NCBI GenBank assembly: GCA_046331705.1
Contig: JAXLQJ010000011.1
Coordinates: 62,001-126,000, forward strand
From: JADJOY01 sp046331705 [NCBI: bacterium]
GTDB lineage: Bacteria > JADJOY01
Reading direction: 5' to 3'
Length of the DNA: 64,000 bases
The notes beneath the pieces are model-generated. The model was not told the origin of the DNA and searched no databases. It worked only from the letters and a program-made list of their open reading frames with translations. The position numbers and the translations under genes were made by a program. Shown piece by piece: positions 1 to 8,113 of this stretch. Numbering within the stretch: position 1 is the stretch's first letter; every line of letters starts with the position of its first letter.

Positions 1-1
1 T

Positions 2-3000
2 CTCGGAACGGGTGTCGGTAGTCGTACGTATTCGGTCATCGAGCAGGGACGCGTCAGCCAGCTGGTCGGCGCCAAGCCGCAGGATCGCCGCGCGTTCATC
101 GAGGAGGTGGCGGGCATCAGCCGCTACCGGAGCCGCCGCCTCGAGGCGGAGCGCAAGCTCGAGGCCACCACGCAGAACCTGCAGCACGTCGACGCCATCC
201 TGGTCGAGCTGGAGCGGCAGGTCGGCTCGCTCTCGCGCCAGGCGCGCAAGGCCGAGCGCTACGAGCAGCACCGCAACGAGATCCGTCGTCTCGACGCGGA
301 TCTGACCGGCCGCCACGCCTTGCTGCTCAAGACCGAGCGGGCCGGGCAGGCGGCGCTGCTCGAGGCGTTGGTGCTCGAGCAGGCGGCGGCCACTGCCGGG
401 CTGAGCGGCGCCGAGACGCGGCTCGAGCAACGCCGCCTCGAGCTGGTGGAGCTCGAGCGCAGCGCGCGCGATCGCGACGCCGAGCACCACGCGGTGATGA
501 TGCGCCTCACGCAAGCCGAGCAGAGCCTCGCGTACGTCGCCGCCGAACGCGGCCGTATCGCCGATCGCCGTGGCCGGCTCGAGTCCGATCGCGACACGCT
601 CACCGTGCTCCACGGCGAGCTGGAAACGCGGATCGCCGGCGCTTCACAGCGCCACGCAGACGCGCAAGCGGCGCACCAGGCGGCTGCCGCTCATCGCGCG
701 TCCATCGACGATTCGCTCCGCGTGGAGCGGCAGGGCCACGCGACCGTGGAGGCCGAGCTCGACGAGCAGCGATCGCAGCACTTCGGGCTGCTCAACGCGC
801 GATCGATGGTCGAGGGCGAGCTCAAGACGCTCGAGCGCCGCGAGGCGCAGCTGCGCGCACGGGTCGAGCGCAAGGACGCGGACCGCAACGCCGCGCTGCG
901 CCAGATCGAGATCCTGTGCGAGGGGCGCGCCGCGTCGTCCACCGAGCTCGAGCACCTGAATCGGCACCGGGAGGCGCTCGCGGCGGAGCGGACCGAGGTT
1001 CGCGAGCGCGCGATCGAGCGTCGCGCGGACCTCGAGAACGTGGTGCGAGCGCTGGATACGGCGCGCTCTCGGCTCGCCCGTTCGGAGAGCCGCTGTGCGT
1101 CGCTCGAGGAGTCGTTGCGCCGCCGCGAGGGCATGAACGAGGGCGCCCGTCGGCTGCTGGCGGAGCCCAGGGACGGCGAGTCGGCGATCCGCGGCACCGT
1201 GGCGGACGTGGTGAACGCGGACGATCGGCACGCGCGCGCCGTCGAGGCGTGGCTCGGACCGGCGCTCGATTACCTGCTGGTCGATTCGCCGCGCGCGAGC
1301 CTGCCCTGGATCGCGCTCTTGCACCGTGAGAGCGCGGGGCGGGCCGGGATCGCCCCGCTCGCCGCGGCGCGCCGCGAGCCGCGTGCCTGCTCGGCACCGC
1401 CCGAGGGCGAGGGCGTCGTGGGGCGGCTGCGGGATCAGGTCCGCGTCGAGGAGCCGTTCGCCGCGCTGCTCGACGAGCTGATCGGCGAGGCCTGGCTCGT
1501 CGAGTCGCTGGAGCGAGCGGTCGGGCTCTGGGAATCGGGTGTGCGCGTGCCGCTCGTGAGCCTCGATGGCGACATCGTCGAACCGTCCGGAGTGGTCCAC
1601 GGCGGTACCGTGGCGCAGGCGGCGTCGGGGCCGATCGCGCAGCGCAACGAGATCCGTCGTCTCGAGCAAGAGGTCGCGACGCTGCGCGCGACGCTCGCCG
1701 AGCACGAGCACGAGCGCAACCGATTGAGCGCCGATCTCATCCAGCTCGAGGCGCGCTTCGAGGAACTGGGCCGCTCGCTCGAGCGCGACGAGAGCCGCCG
1801 CATGGAGGCGGTGCGGTCGCTCGGCACCGCGGAGGAGGCGATTCGGCAGCAGCGCGAGGTGGTCGAGGCGTTCGCGTTCGAGATCGAGGAAGCGACCCGC
1901 GAGCTGGCGTCGATCGACGTCGAACGCGTTGCCCATCAGGAGCGGCTGCAATCGACCGTCGCCGCGATCGATCAGCTTCAGGAAGCGCTCCAGGCGGGCA
2001 AGGCGCGGCGCGACGAGGTCGTGCGGCGCATCGAGGCGCTCGCCGCCGAGCAGCTGGAGGCCGCCCGTCACGATGCCTCGACCGCGCAGGAGCGGCGCGC
2101 GAGCGAGCGCGAGCTCGCCGAGCTCGGCGAGCGGCTGCGGGAGGCCGCGTCCCGGATCGCCGCATCCGTCGAGGAGCAGCGCGCCTTGGATGCGCGCGTG
2201 GAGGAGCTGGAGCGCTCGGCCGCGGAAGCCGAGGAGGTGCGGAGCACCGAGGGCGCGTCGCGCGAGCGCCTCGAGGCCGAGCAGCAGGCGCTGGGCCGGC
2301 AGATCGACGTCGCGCGTTCCGAGATCGCCGAGCTCACCCACGACACCCGTACCCGCCGCGCGGCGCTCGAGGGCGTTCACGCGGCGCTCCAGGCGGAGCA
2401 GGTCCGTCGCGCCGAGATCGACATTCGCATCCAGAGCCTGGAGCAGGGGTTCCAGGATCGCTACGCCGTCTCGCTCGACGCGGCGAGCGCCGTCGTTCCG
2501 CCGTCGGAGGTGGAGGCCGAGCGCTGGGCGCAGCGTCTCGACGAGCTTCGCAAGCGGATCCACCAGATGGGCGAGGTGAACCCGGGCGCCGTGGAAGAGC
2601 ACCGCCAAGTGCTCGAGCGACGGGACTTCTACGCCAATCAGCGCGCCGATCTCGCCAAGAGCTTGGAAGAGCTCACCCAGGCCATCACCAACATCAACCG
2701 CACCACGCGGCGGCGCTTCCGCGAAGCGTTCGACATGGTGAAGGAATCGTTCCAGCAGGTGTTCCCCCGCCTCTTTCCGGGTGGGCAAGGCGACCTGCTG
2801 CTGACCGAGGGCGCCGACTTGCTCGAGGCCGGTGTCGAGATCGTCGTGCGTCCCGCCGGCAAGAAGCTTCAGTCGATCGACCTGCTCTCCGGCGGCGAGA
2901 AGGCCATGGCCGCGCTCGCGCTCATGTTCGCGATCCTGAAGGTGAAGCCCTCGCCGTTCTGTTTGCTCGACGAGGTGGACGCGCCGCTCGACGAGGCCAA

Positions 3001-3160
3001 CATCGGTCGCTTCAACGACCTCGTGCGCGAGCTGGCGGTGGCGTCACAGGTGGTCGTGATCACGCACAGCAAGAAGACCATGGGTGTGGCCGACCGGCTC
3101 TACGGCGTGACGATGCCCAAGCCCGGGATCTCCCAGGTGGTGGGCGTCAGCCTCAACTGA
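2..3160 (+). CDS. smc: Chromosome segregation protein SMC (5' end outside window)
   Basis: SMC is the ATPase arm of the SMC-ScpAB condensin that organises and segregates the chromosome. The reading frame is already open at base 2 and encodes the conserved YSVIEQGRVSQL...FIEEVAGISRY region that follows the Walker A part of the head, so the N-terminal nucleotide-binding motif lies upstream of the window. Long Glu/Arg/Ala-rich coiled coils flank a hinge at roughly residues 395-545 of the visible part. The C-terminal head carries the ABC signature LSGGEKAMAALAL near residue 961 and a Walker B FCLLDEVDAPLDE near 985. The stop is TGA at 3158-3160. The family assignment is certain; only the true start is unseen. 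Confidence 0.97.
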   Translation, partial: LGTGVGSRTYSVIEQGRVSQLVGAKPQDRRAFIEEVAGISRYRSRRLEAERKLEATTQNLQHVDAILVELERQVGSLSRQARKAERYEQHRNEIRRLDADLTGRHALLLKTERAGQAALLEALVLEQAAATAGLSGAETRLEQRRLELVELERSARDRDAEHHAVMMRLTQAEQSLAYVAAERGRIADRRGRLESDRDTLTVLHGELETRIAGASQRHADAQAAHQAAAAHRASIDDSLRVERQGHATVEAELDEQRSQHFGLLNARSMVEGELKTLERREAQLRARVERKDADRNAALRQIEILCEGRAASSTELEHLNRHREALAAERTEVRERAIERRADLENVVRALDTARSRLARSESRCASLEESLRRREGMNEGARRLLAEPRDGESAIRGTVADVVNADDRHARAVEAWLGPALDYLLVDSPRASLPWIALLHRESAGRAGIAPLAAARREPRACSAPPEGEGVVGRLRDQVRVEEPFAALLDELIGEAWLVESLERAVGLWESGVRVPLVSLDGDIVEPSGVVHGGTVAQAASGPIAQRNEIRRLEQEVATLRATLAEHEHERNRLSADLIQLEARFEELGRSLERDESRRMEAVRSLGTAEEAIRQQREVVEAFAFEIEEATRELASIDVERVAHQERLQSTVAAIDQLQEALQAGKARRDEVVRRIEALAAEQLEAARHDASTAQERRASERELAELGERLREAASRIAASVEEQRALDARVEELERSAAEAEEVRSTEGASRERLEAEQQALGRQIDVARSEIAELTHDTRTRRAALEGVHAALQAEQVRRAEIDIRIQSLEQGFQDRYAVSLDAASAVVPPSEVEAERWAQRLDELRKRIHQMGEVNPGAVEEHRQVLERRDFYANQRADLAKSLEELTQAITNINRTTRRRFREAFDMVKESFQQVFPRLFPGGQGDLLLTEGADLLEAGVEIVVRPAGKKLQSIDLLSGGEKAMAALALMFAILKVKPSPFCLLDEVDAPLDEANIGRFNDLVRELAVASQVVVITHSKKTMGVADRLYGVTMPKPGISQVVGVSLN

Positions 3161-3193
3161 TCCTCGCGGGCCGCGGGCCTCGCGCTGCGGGGG

Positions 3194-3610
3194 CTATCGG
3201 CGCGGTCGAGGGGGGCCGCCCGCGCCAGGCCGTGGCACGGCGTTGCCGCTGGCGCCAGGGACTGGGCCGGGGGTACCGCCGACGGCGATCAGCATCGCGT
3301 TGATGGTCGGCGTGCAGCGCGTCGCGCCACACGTTCCGGTGGTCGCGCCCGTTCGGCGGCGCACGTCCGGGATCGTGCGAGCGCCGGCGCGGATCGCCTG
3401 CTCGATGGTCTTGCGACGGATGCCGCGACAGATGCACACCACTTGAAATCCGGCGAGGATCGCGGCGTCCGGAGACGTCGTGACGGATGCGGAGGCTGCC
3501 GTGCTCGCCGTGGAGGGTGGCGTCGAGGCGGGGACGCTCGCGTCGGCGACCGGCGCCTGGGGCGACGAGTCGTGCGGGGCGCGAGGCGGAAGAGGATCGT
3601 GCGGGTTCAC
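3194..3610 (-). CDS. BFD-like [2Fe-2S]-binding domain protein
   Basis: The central part (about residues 55-105) reads VCICRGIRRKTIEQAIRAGA, then a CGATRC motif. This is the Cys-X-Cys ... Cys-X4-Cys layout of BFD-like [2Fe-2S] domains found in bacterioferritin-associated ferredoxin and NirB/NasB-type proteins. The domain is flanked by an Ala/Pro/Ser-rich N-terminal region of about 50 residues and a Gly/Pro/Arg-rich tail, both low-complexity. The start codon is GTG with no clear Shine-Dalgarno, so the first residues are uncertain. It converges on smc and diverges from the 2Fe-2S protein at 3722. A role in electron transfer or iron handling is inferred from the family only. Confidence 0.75.
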   Translation of the reverse strand: MNPHDPLPPRAPHDSSPQAPVADASVPASTPPSTASTAASASVTTSPDAAILAGFQVVCICRGIRRKTIEQAIRAGARTIPDVRRRTGATTGTCGATRCTPTINAMLIAVGGTPGPVPGASGNAVPRPGAGGPPRPRR

Positions 3611-3721
3611 GCGTGACTCGCTGATGTGGGGCGAACGAGCTCGAATTGACGGGATTTTCGCCGGCTCCTTAGGATAACGAACGATCCCCAGCAGGACGAA
3701 CCCTCACGACACTCGAGACCC

Positions 3722-4057
3722 ATGGCGTATCGACGACACTTCTTCGTTTGCACCACCCAGCGGCCACCGTTCGGCAAGCCGTCGTGCGGCGCGCAAGGTT
3801 CCGCGGCCATCGTCGCTGCGTTGACGGCCGAGCTCGACAAGCGGCCCGAGCTCGCCGGCACGGTGGCCATCGCGACCTCGAGCTGTCTCGGTCCCTGCTT
3901 CGACGGCCCGACCGTGGTCGTGTACCCGGAAGGCACCTGGTACACGGGCGTGAAGCCCGAGGACGCGCCGGAGATCGGCGAGCGCCACATGGCCGCGGGC
4001 GAGCCCGTCGACCGCTTACGCAACGCCGCGCTCAGCGATCCGCCGCGCGACCCGTGA
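3722..4057 (+). CDS. Thioredoxin-like [2Fe-2S] ferredoxin
   Basis: This 111-residue protein begins AYRRHFFVCTTQRP and contains SCGAQGS and SSCLGPCFDGPTVVVYPEG. These are the spaced cysteines and the beta-strand of the thioredoxin-like (Shethna/NuoE-type) (2Fe-2S) ferredoxins. Four Cys are positioned to bind one cluster: C10, C22 and the pair in SSCLGPC. The YTGVKPEDAPEIGERHMAAGEPV tail is typical of stand-alone cytosolic members. The ATG at 3722 is the only sensible start. It sits between other Fe-S related genes, which suggests but does not prove a shared role in cluster or electron handling. Confidence 0.85.
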   Translation: MAYRRHFFVCTTQRPPFGKPSCGAQGSAAIVAALTAELDKRPELAGTVAIATSSCLGPCFDGPTVVVYPEGTWYTGVKPEDAPEIGERHMAAGEPVDRLRNAALSDPPRDP

Positions 4058-4071
4058 GTCGCGCGGCGCGG

Positions 4072-4089
4072 CGCGCGAGCGCTCGCGCG
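4072..4089. repeat. 18-bp perfect palindrome between convergent genes
   Basis: CGCGCGAGC is followed directly by its reverse complement GCTCGCGCG, in the 34-base gap between the ends of the ferredoxin gene and the NifU-like gene. The position suggests a bidirectional transcript end, but there is no U-tract on either side, so this is only a candidate. Confidence 0.35.
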
Positions 4090-4091
4090 GC

Positions 4092-4319
4092 TCAGTCGTC
4101 CGCGAGGACGTTCTTGAGGTCGGGCAAGTCTTCCTTCAGCCGTTGAAGGATGCTCACTTGCAGGGCGTAACGCTGCGCATAATCCTCGGGGTCGATGCCG
4201 TGGAAGCGCACGTTGACGATGCCGTCCTCGGTCACGGAAACGAACTCGACGCCGAGGCCGTCGCCCGCGAGCCCCGGCTGAATCTCGCCGTCGATGATGT
4301 CTCGGATCTGGTGCTCCAT
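4092..4319 (-). CDS. NifU-like C-terminal domain protein lacking CxxC
   Basis: The 75-residue product matches the NifU/NfuA C-terminal domain: MEHQIRDIIDGEIQPGLAGD, then VEFVSVTEDGIVNVRFHG, then a helix ending in PDLKNVLADD. Typical members bind a bridging Fe-S cluster through a Cys-X2-Cys immediately after the VRFxG strand. Here that site reads GIDPEDYAQRY and has no Cys at all. The fold is recognisable but cluster assembly by the usual mechanism is not possible. The frame is open for 12 more codons upstream. I chose the ATG at 4319 because the domain begins there. Confidence 0.7.
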   Translation of the reverse strand: MEHQIRDIIDGEIQPGLAGDGLGVEFVSVTEDGIVNVRFHGIDPEDYAQRYALQVSILQRLKEDLPDLKNVLADD

Positions 4320-4412
4320 GGCGGCTCGAAACCATAGCGTCGTGTGCGGACCCAAGCAATCGTCACTCGCTGGCGCGCGCGACGGTGCCGCGCGCCCACG
4401 GGGTCGCGCGGC

Positions 4413-4664
4413 GTGAAGATCCGGGTGCTGCTCTTCGCCGCGTGTCGCGAGATCTTCGGCGCGAGTGCGACGGATCTCGAGCTCGGGCCCGGTGCTGCCG
4501 TGCGCGATGCGCTCGCCGCCTTGGTTGCTCGCGAGCCGCGTCTCGAGCGGTTCGTGGCCGGCGCTCGCTACGCGCGAAACGATGCCTTCGTGGGTGCGGA
4601 CGAAGCGCTGGCGGATGGCGACGACGTGGCGGTGATCCCGCCCGTCAGCGGAGGCTGCAGGTGA
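4413..4664 (+). CDS. moaD: Molybdopterin synthase sulfur carrier subunit MoaD (C-terminus extended)
   Basis: MoaD is a ubiquitin-like sulfur carrier. Its C-terminal Gly-Gly is adenylated and thiocarboxylated, and it donates sulfur to precursor Z within molybdopterin synthase. The sequence KIRVLLFAACREIFG...DGDDVAVIPPVSGG is a clear MoaD. The start is GTG at 4413, giving 83 residues. Unusually, two residues, Cys-Arg, follow the Gly-Gly before the TGA, which would block adenylation unless they are trimmed. Dropping one base (the C at 4658) would place TGA directly after Gly-Gly. The stop overlaps the GTG of moaE by three bases, so the genes are translationally coupled. Confidence 0.85.
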   Translation: MKIRVLLFAACREIFGASATDLELGPGAAVRDALAALVAREPRLERFVAGARYARNDAFVGADEALADGDDVAVIPPVSGGCR

Positions 4665-5085
4665 TCGAGCTCAGCGAGCGTCCCATCGACCCGGCTCGGC
4701 TCTGGATGCGGTGGCGAGCCCGTCCGCGGGTGGCGGCCGTGCTCTCCTCGGCACGGTGCGCGATCACACCGGCCCCAAGGCCGTCATCGCGATGGAATAC
4801 GAGGCGCACGGACCGCTCGCCGAGCGCGAGCTCGCGGCGGTGGCGAGCGAAGCGAGCGCGCGCTGGCCGGGCGTACGCATCGCCGCGCAGCACCGCACCG
4901 GCCGTCTTGGCCTGGGCGAGGCCAGCGTCGGCGTCGCCGCCAGCGCCGCGCATCGCGCGGAGGCCTTCGAGGCGGCGCGCTGGGTGATCGACACGCTCAA
5001 GGAGCGGGTGCCGATCTGGAAGAAGGAGCTCTCGCCCGAGGGCGACGCGTGGGTGCACGGCGAGGAACGCGTCTCGGTCGAGTGA
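4661..5085 (+). pseudogene. moaE: Molybdopterin synthase catalytic subunit MoaE, interrupted by an apparent frameshift
   Basis: MoaE pairs with MoaD to insert the dithiolene sulfurs of molybdopterin. The N-terminal strand VIELSERPIDPARL reads from GTG 4661 in one frame. The rest, LDAVASPSAGGGRALLGTVRDHT through PIWKKELSPEGDAWVHGEER, reads in the -1 frame from about 4702. Re-reading the C at 4702 joins them perfectly (PARL-LDAV), so one base appears to be missing in the CTCTGG stretch. The second part keeps the GTVRDH motif, the WPGVRIAAQHRTGRLGLGE core and the C-terminal Lys/Trp region. Without the join, only an N-truncated protein from GTG 4711 (124 residues) could be made. A sequencing error is as likely as a mutation. 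Confidence 0.8.
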
Positions 5086-5147
5086 CGAGCTGCGCGGGGC
5101 GCCACGCGCGGGAGCCGCGCGCGGCGCGCCCGAGGACCGCCGGTGGC

Positions 5148-5537
5148 TCAAGCCGACCCGAGCCGCTCGATCTGGAAGCGCAGGATCGTCTCGCCCATGG
5201 TCAGCTTGTCGCCGCTGCGGATCGCGTACTCCTCGACCACGGAGCCGTTGAGCAGCGTGCCGTTCGAGCTGTCGAGGTCGCGCACCCGGAACTCGGCGGC
5301 GCCGTAGACGACCTCGGCGTGATGGCGCGACATCGACGGATCGCTGATCGTGATGTGCGAGTCCTCGCCGCGCCCGATGACGGTGCGTGCCTGGGTGATC
5401 GGAAACTCCACGCCCTTCTGCGCGCCGGTCGTGACGACCAGCTTGGCGCGCAGCCATGACGGCGGAGGCTCCTCCACCTGCGACGGGCGAGTGTTGTCGA
5501 AGTGGTACGTCTTCTGATCCGGATGTGCGCTGCTCAC
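5148..5537 (-). CDS. FHA domain protein
   Basis: The 129-residue protein has a disordered N-terminus (about residues 1-28), then a complete forkhead-associated domain. The phosphothreonine-binding residues are visible: VIGRGEDSHITISDPSMSRHHAEV and DLDSSNGTLLNG. FHA domains recognise phosphothreonine on partners of Ser/Thr kinases or act as non-catalytic adaptors. No kinase or secretion gene is adjacent. The neighbour upstream on the same strand is a cyclic-nucleotide-binding protein 50 bases away, so the two may be cotranscribed as a small signalling pair. The partner is unknown. Confidence 0.88.
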   Translation of the reverse strand: MSSAHPDQKTYHFDNTRPSQVEEPPPSWLRAKLVVTTGAQKGVEFPITQARTVIGRGEDSHITISDPSMSRHHAEVVYGAAEFRVRDLDSSNGTLLNGSVVEEYAIRSGDKLTMGETILRFQIERLGSA

Positions 5538-5586
5538 GTCGATTGCCCTCGTGAGCGCGGCGGGTGGCCGGCGCGCTCGTCGGTGG

Positions 5587-5955
5587 TCATTGGATCATGT
5601 CGTTGGTGCGTCGCAGCCGGTCGGCGAGCTTGTACACCATGCGCACCGCCACGTTCGGATTGCCGAGGAGCATCTCCTCGAAGGTGGTCTTGTCGTAGAC
5701 GAGGAGCACCGATGGCTCGAGCGCGACGGCGGTCGCGTTGCGCGGCTCGTGGTTCAGGATCGCCATCTCGCCGAAGAACTCGCCGGCGCCCAGCTCGGCG
5801 AGCACCCGTTCCTCGCCGCCCACCGACTTGGTGATGCGAATGCAGCCCGACTGCACGACGAACATCGCGTCGCCGTGATCGCCCTCGTGAAAGAGCACCT
5901 CGCCTCGACCGAGCTGCCGGTGCGCGGCGGAAGGTGGGCTCGAATGACGTGCCAT
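5587..5955 (-). CDS. Cyclic nucleotide-binding (CRP-like) domain protein without DNA-binding domain
   Basis: The product is a single cNMP-binding beta-barrel. It shows LGRGEVLFHEGDHGDAMFVVQSGCIRI, then LGAGEFFGEMAILNHEPRNATAVAL, the phosphate-binding-cassette region with Gly-Glu and Arg. After the barrel there is only a C-helix (MLLGNPNVAVRMVYKLADRLRRTNDMI) and no helix-turn-helix. At 122 residues it is therefore a stand-alone sensor rather than a transcription factor. The start is the ATG at 5955; the open frame extends 17 codons further upstream without domain content. It is probably in one unit with the FHA gene downstream. Ligand specificity (cAMP, cGMP or none) cannot be judged from sequence. 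Confidence 0.85.
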   Translation of the reverse strand: MARHSSPPSAAHRQLGRGEVLFHEGDHGDAMFVVQSGCIRITKSVGGEERVLAELGAGEFFGEMAILNHEPRNATAVALEPSVLLVYDKTTFEEMLLGNPNVAVRMVYKLADRLRRTNDMIQ

Positions 5956-6041
5956 CGTTCGCAGATCGAATCCCGTCGGGCGAGGATAATCGAGCGCAGA
6001 GCCCACGGGAACCCGAATATTCGTCGAAGGGCGACGTCGGA

Positions 6042-7046
6042 ATGCGTGTGCTAGAACGCCCTGCGATGGCCCTCTCGAGTCGCGTCACCGTGACCAGCGC
6101 TCGCCTGGCGTGGCGGCTGGTTCCACTGGTGGTCTTGCTGCTGCCGTGGAAGGCGCTCGCCGTCGAGCCGCCGTCCCCCGCGGCCGGATCCGCCACGAGC
6201 ACGGGTGCGACCGCAGCCCCTGTCGCGTCGAGCCCGGCGCAACCGGCCGCTTCGGAGTACGTCGGCAGCGCGCGTTGCCAGCCGTGCCACGCGCGCGAGT
6301 TCGAGACGTGGAAGGATGCCCCCCACGCGCGAACGCTGCACGTGCCCGGTGACGCGGATCGGGCGCGGCTCGCCGAGAGCCTGCAGTGCGCCGATCGGCC
6401 CGTCCGCCTGGCGCTCGGGCTCAAGCGGCACATCCGGTTCGTGGCGCCCGACCCGAGCGGAGTGGATCGCGTGCTGCCGTGCCGCTGGAACCGTGCCACC
6501 GAGGGCTGGGACATGGTGGGTGCCGAGCCGGGCCCGGTGTTCGCCGACACCTGCGCTTGGTGTCATCAGACGGGACCCCGCCCGCGCCCCGTCGAGAATG
6601 GCGTCGGCTGCGAGGCCTGCCACGGCCCCGGCGCCGCGCACGCCGCGGACCCCGAGAAGCACCGGTCGTTCGCCTTCCCGCCGAATCGCCCCGAGCTCGC
6701 TGCATCGGTGTGCGGGGCGTGTCATCTCCAGGGTGGGCTCACGCGCGAGGGCCTGAGCTTTCCGGAAGGCTTCCGTCCCGGCACGGATCTGCGGGAAGTG
6801 TTCCGTTACGATTGGCAGGCGCTCGACGCGGCGGCGGGCGATCACCACGCGCAGAAGGAGATCCGCTCGGTGCTGGCGGGGACCGCGACGCAACGGGTCT
6901 GCGTGTCCTGCCACGATCCGCATCGACAGACCGCGCTCGCGCACGGGAAGCTGCCGGTGAGCGGGCTTTGCGCCGAGTGTCACGTGAATGGATCGGCCGC
7001 GCTGCGGTCCGATCGGGAGGCCGTGTGTCCGGTATGCGAATTGTGA
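6042..7046 (+). CDS. Six-heme periplasmic cytochrome c
   Basis: The product is 334 residues with a Sec signal (hydrophobic stretch LVPLVVLLLPWKALA, cleavage near AVEPP). Six CxxCH heme-attachment motifs follow: CQPCH (near residue 79), CAWCH (171), CEACH (190), CGACH (224), CVSCH (287) and CAECH (310). A final CPVCEL lacks the His. The segment GVGCEACHGPGAAHA matches the heme-binding signature of cytochrome c554/multiheme oxidoreductase families. It probably carries electrons in the periplasm; no partner oxidase or reductase is encoded nearby. An alternative ATG lies at 6066. The last bases overlap the start of the thioredoxin-like gene, so the two are coupled, suggesting that the latter serves heme or thiol chemistry for the cytochrome. 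Confidence 0.88.
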   Translation: MRVLERPAMALSSRVTVTSARLAWRLVPLVVLLLPWKALAVEPPSPAAGSATSTGATAAPVASSPAQPAASEYVGSARCQPCHAREFETWKDAPHARTLHVPGDADRARLAESLQCADRPVRLALGLKRHIRFVAPDPSGVDRVLPCRWNRATEGWDMVGAEPGPVFADTCAWCHQTGPRPRPVENGVGCEACHGPGAAHAADPEKHRSFAFPPNRPELAASVCGACHLQGGLTREGLSFPEGFRPGTDLREVFRYDWQALDAAAGDHHAQKEIRSVLAGTATQRVCVSCHDPHRQTALAHGKLPVSGLCAECHVNGSAALRSDREAVCPVCEL

Positions 7047-8104
7047 GATCGACTCGATGGAATCGCTGCTCTCGCGTGCGGTCGGTGCTGCTCGCCGCCG
7101 CCGCTTGCGTCGCGTGGTGCGTCGCGACTCCGCACGCGGCGAACGCCGCCGCGAAGGTCGGCGACCCACTCCCCGAGGTTACGCTCGACCTGCTCGACAC
7201 GTCGGGCAACGCAGGCCCGACCTTCAAGCCGACGGCGCTCGCGTCGTGGGCGCAGGGCAAGCCGCGCCTCCTCCTGTTCGTGCTTCCCGGGCATTGGCCG
7301 TCCAATCTCGAGAGCGCGGATCTGCGCGCCTTCAGCAGCGCGCTCGGCGGCAAGGTCGCGGTCGCGGTGGTGACGGTGCCCAAGCCCGGCATCGCGAGCG
7401 CCACCGATCTGCGCAACGCGCTCGGTGACGCGTCGAGCGGCTTGCCGGTCTTCCGCGACGCCGGCTTCGCGTTCGCGAGTGCCGTGGGGATCGGTTCGGC
7501 GCCGAGCTACGTCTTCGCCGACAGGGATGGCGTGCTGCGCGTGCTGGGCGCCAAGGCGCTGGCCGCGCCGGTCTCGGGGCCGACGTCGTTCGCGGACTAT
7601 CTGCGGGCGGGAATCGCGAGCGGCAGCTTCGCCAGCCTCGACTCGCTTCCGGTCTACAAGCCGAATCAGCGCCTGGTGGGGCGCGGCTTCGTGGACCTGG
7701 CGCTGCCGCGCCTCGACCAGCCCGGCGCGGCGAAGGTCTCGGACTGGGCCGGCAAGGGCAAGGCCGTGCTGTTGGTCTTCTGGTCGGTGCGCTGCCCGCA
7801 CTGCACCAAGGAGATGCCGCACTTCGCGGAGGTGGCGACGAAGTACGCGGATCGCCTCACGCTCGTCTCGGTGGCGCGCACCGCCGACGGCGCGATGGAG
7901 CAGGAGACTCGGCAATACCTGACCTCGAACTCGCTCAAGTTCCCGGTTCTCGTCGATGCGACCGGCGACGCCATGGACCGTTACATCGTGTCGTCGACGC
8001 CCACCAGCATCCTGATCCGCGCCGACGGCAACGTGCTCGCGATCGAGTCCGGCGAGATCGACAACCTCGCCGGATGGCTCGATCGCCATCTCGGCGGCGC
8101 CTGA
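7034..8104 (+). CDS. TlpA-like periplasmic thioredoxin with tandem redoxin domains
   Basis: After a signal peptide (VRSVLLAAAACVAWCVATPHAANA) the 356-residue protein contains two thioredoxin-fold modules. The first (about residues 38-200) has the redoxin scaffold, KVGDPLPEVTLDLLD...RLLLFVLPGHWP, but no catalytic Cys pair. The second (about 215-355) has the active site WSVRCPHCTKEMPHF, a Cys-Pro-His-Cys at residues 254-257, and the cis-Pro region STPTSILI. Proteins of this type reduce apocytochrome heme-site cysteines or other periplasmic disulfides. Its ATG lies 12 bases inside the end of the multiheme cytochrome gene, which fits a role in maturing that cytochrome. Confidence 0.88.
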   Translation: MRIVRSTRWNRCSRVRSVLLAAAACVAWCVATPHAANAAAKVGDPLPEVTLDLLDTSGNAGPTFKPTALASWAQGKPRLLLFVLPGHWPSNLESADLRAFSSALGGKVAVAVVTVPKPGIASATDLRNALGDASSGLPVFRDAGFAFASAVGIGSAPSYVFADRDGVLRVLGAKALAAPVSGPTSFADYLRAGIASGSFASLDSLPVYKPNQRLVGRGFVDLALPRLDQPGAAKVSDWAGKGKAVLLVFWSVRCPHCTKEMPHFAEVATKYADRLTLVSVARTADGAMEQETRQYLTSNSLKFPVLVDATGDAMDRYIVSSTPTSILIRADGNVLAIESGEIDNLAGWLDRHLGGA

Positions 8105-8113
8105 GCCGGGCGC

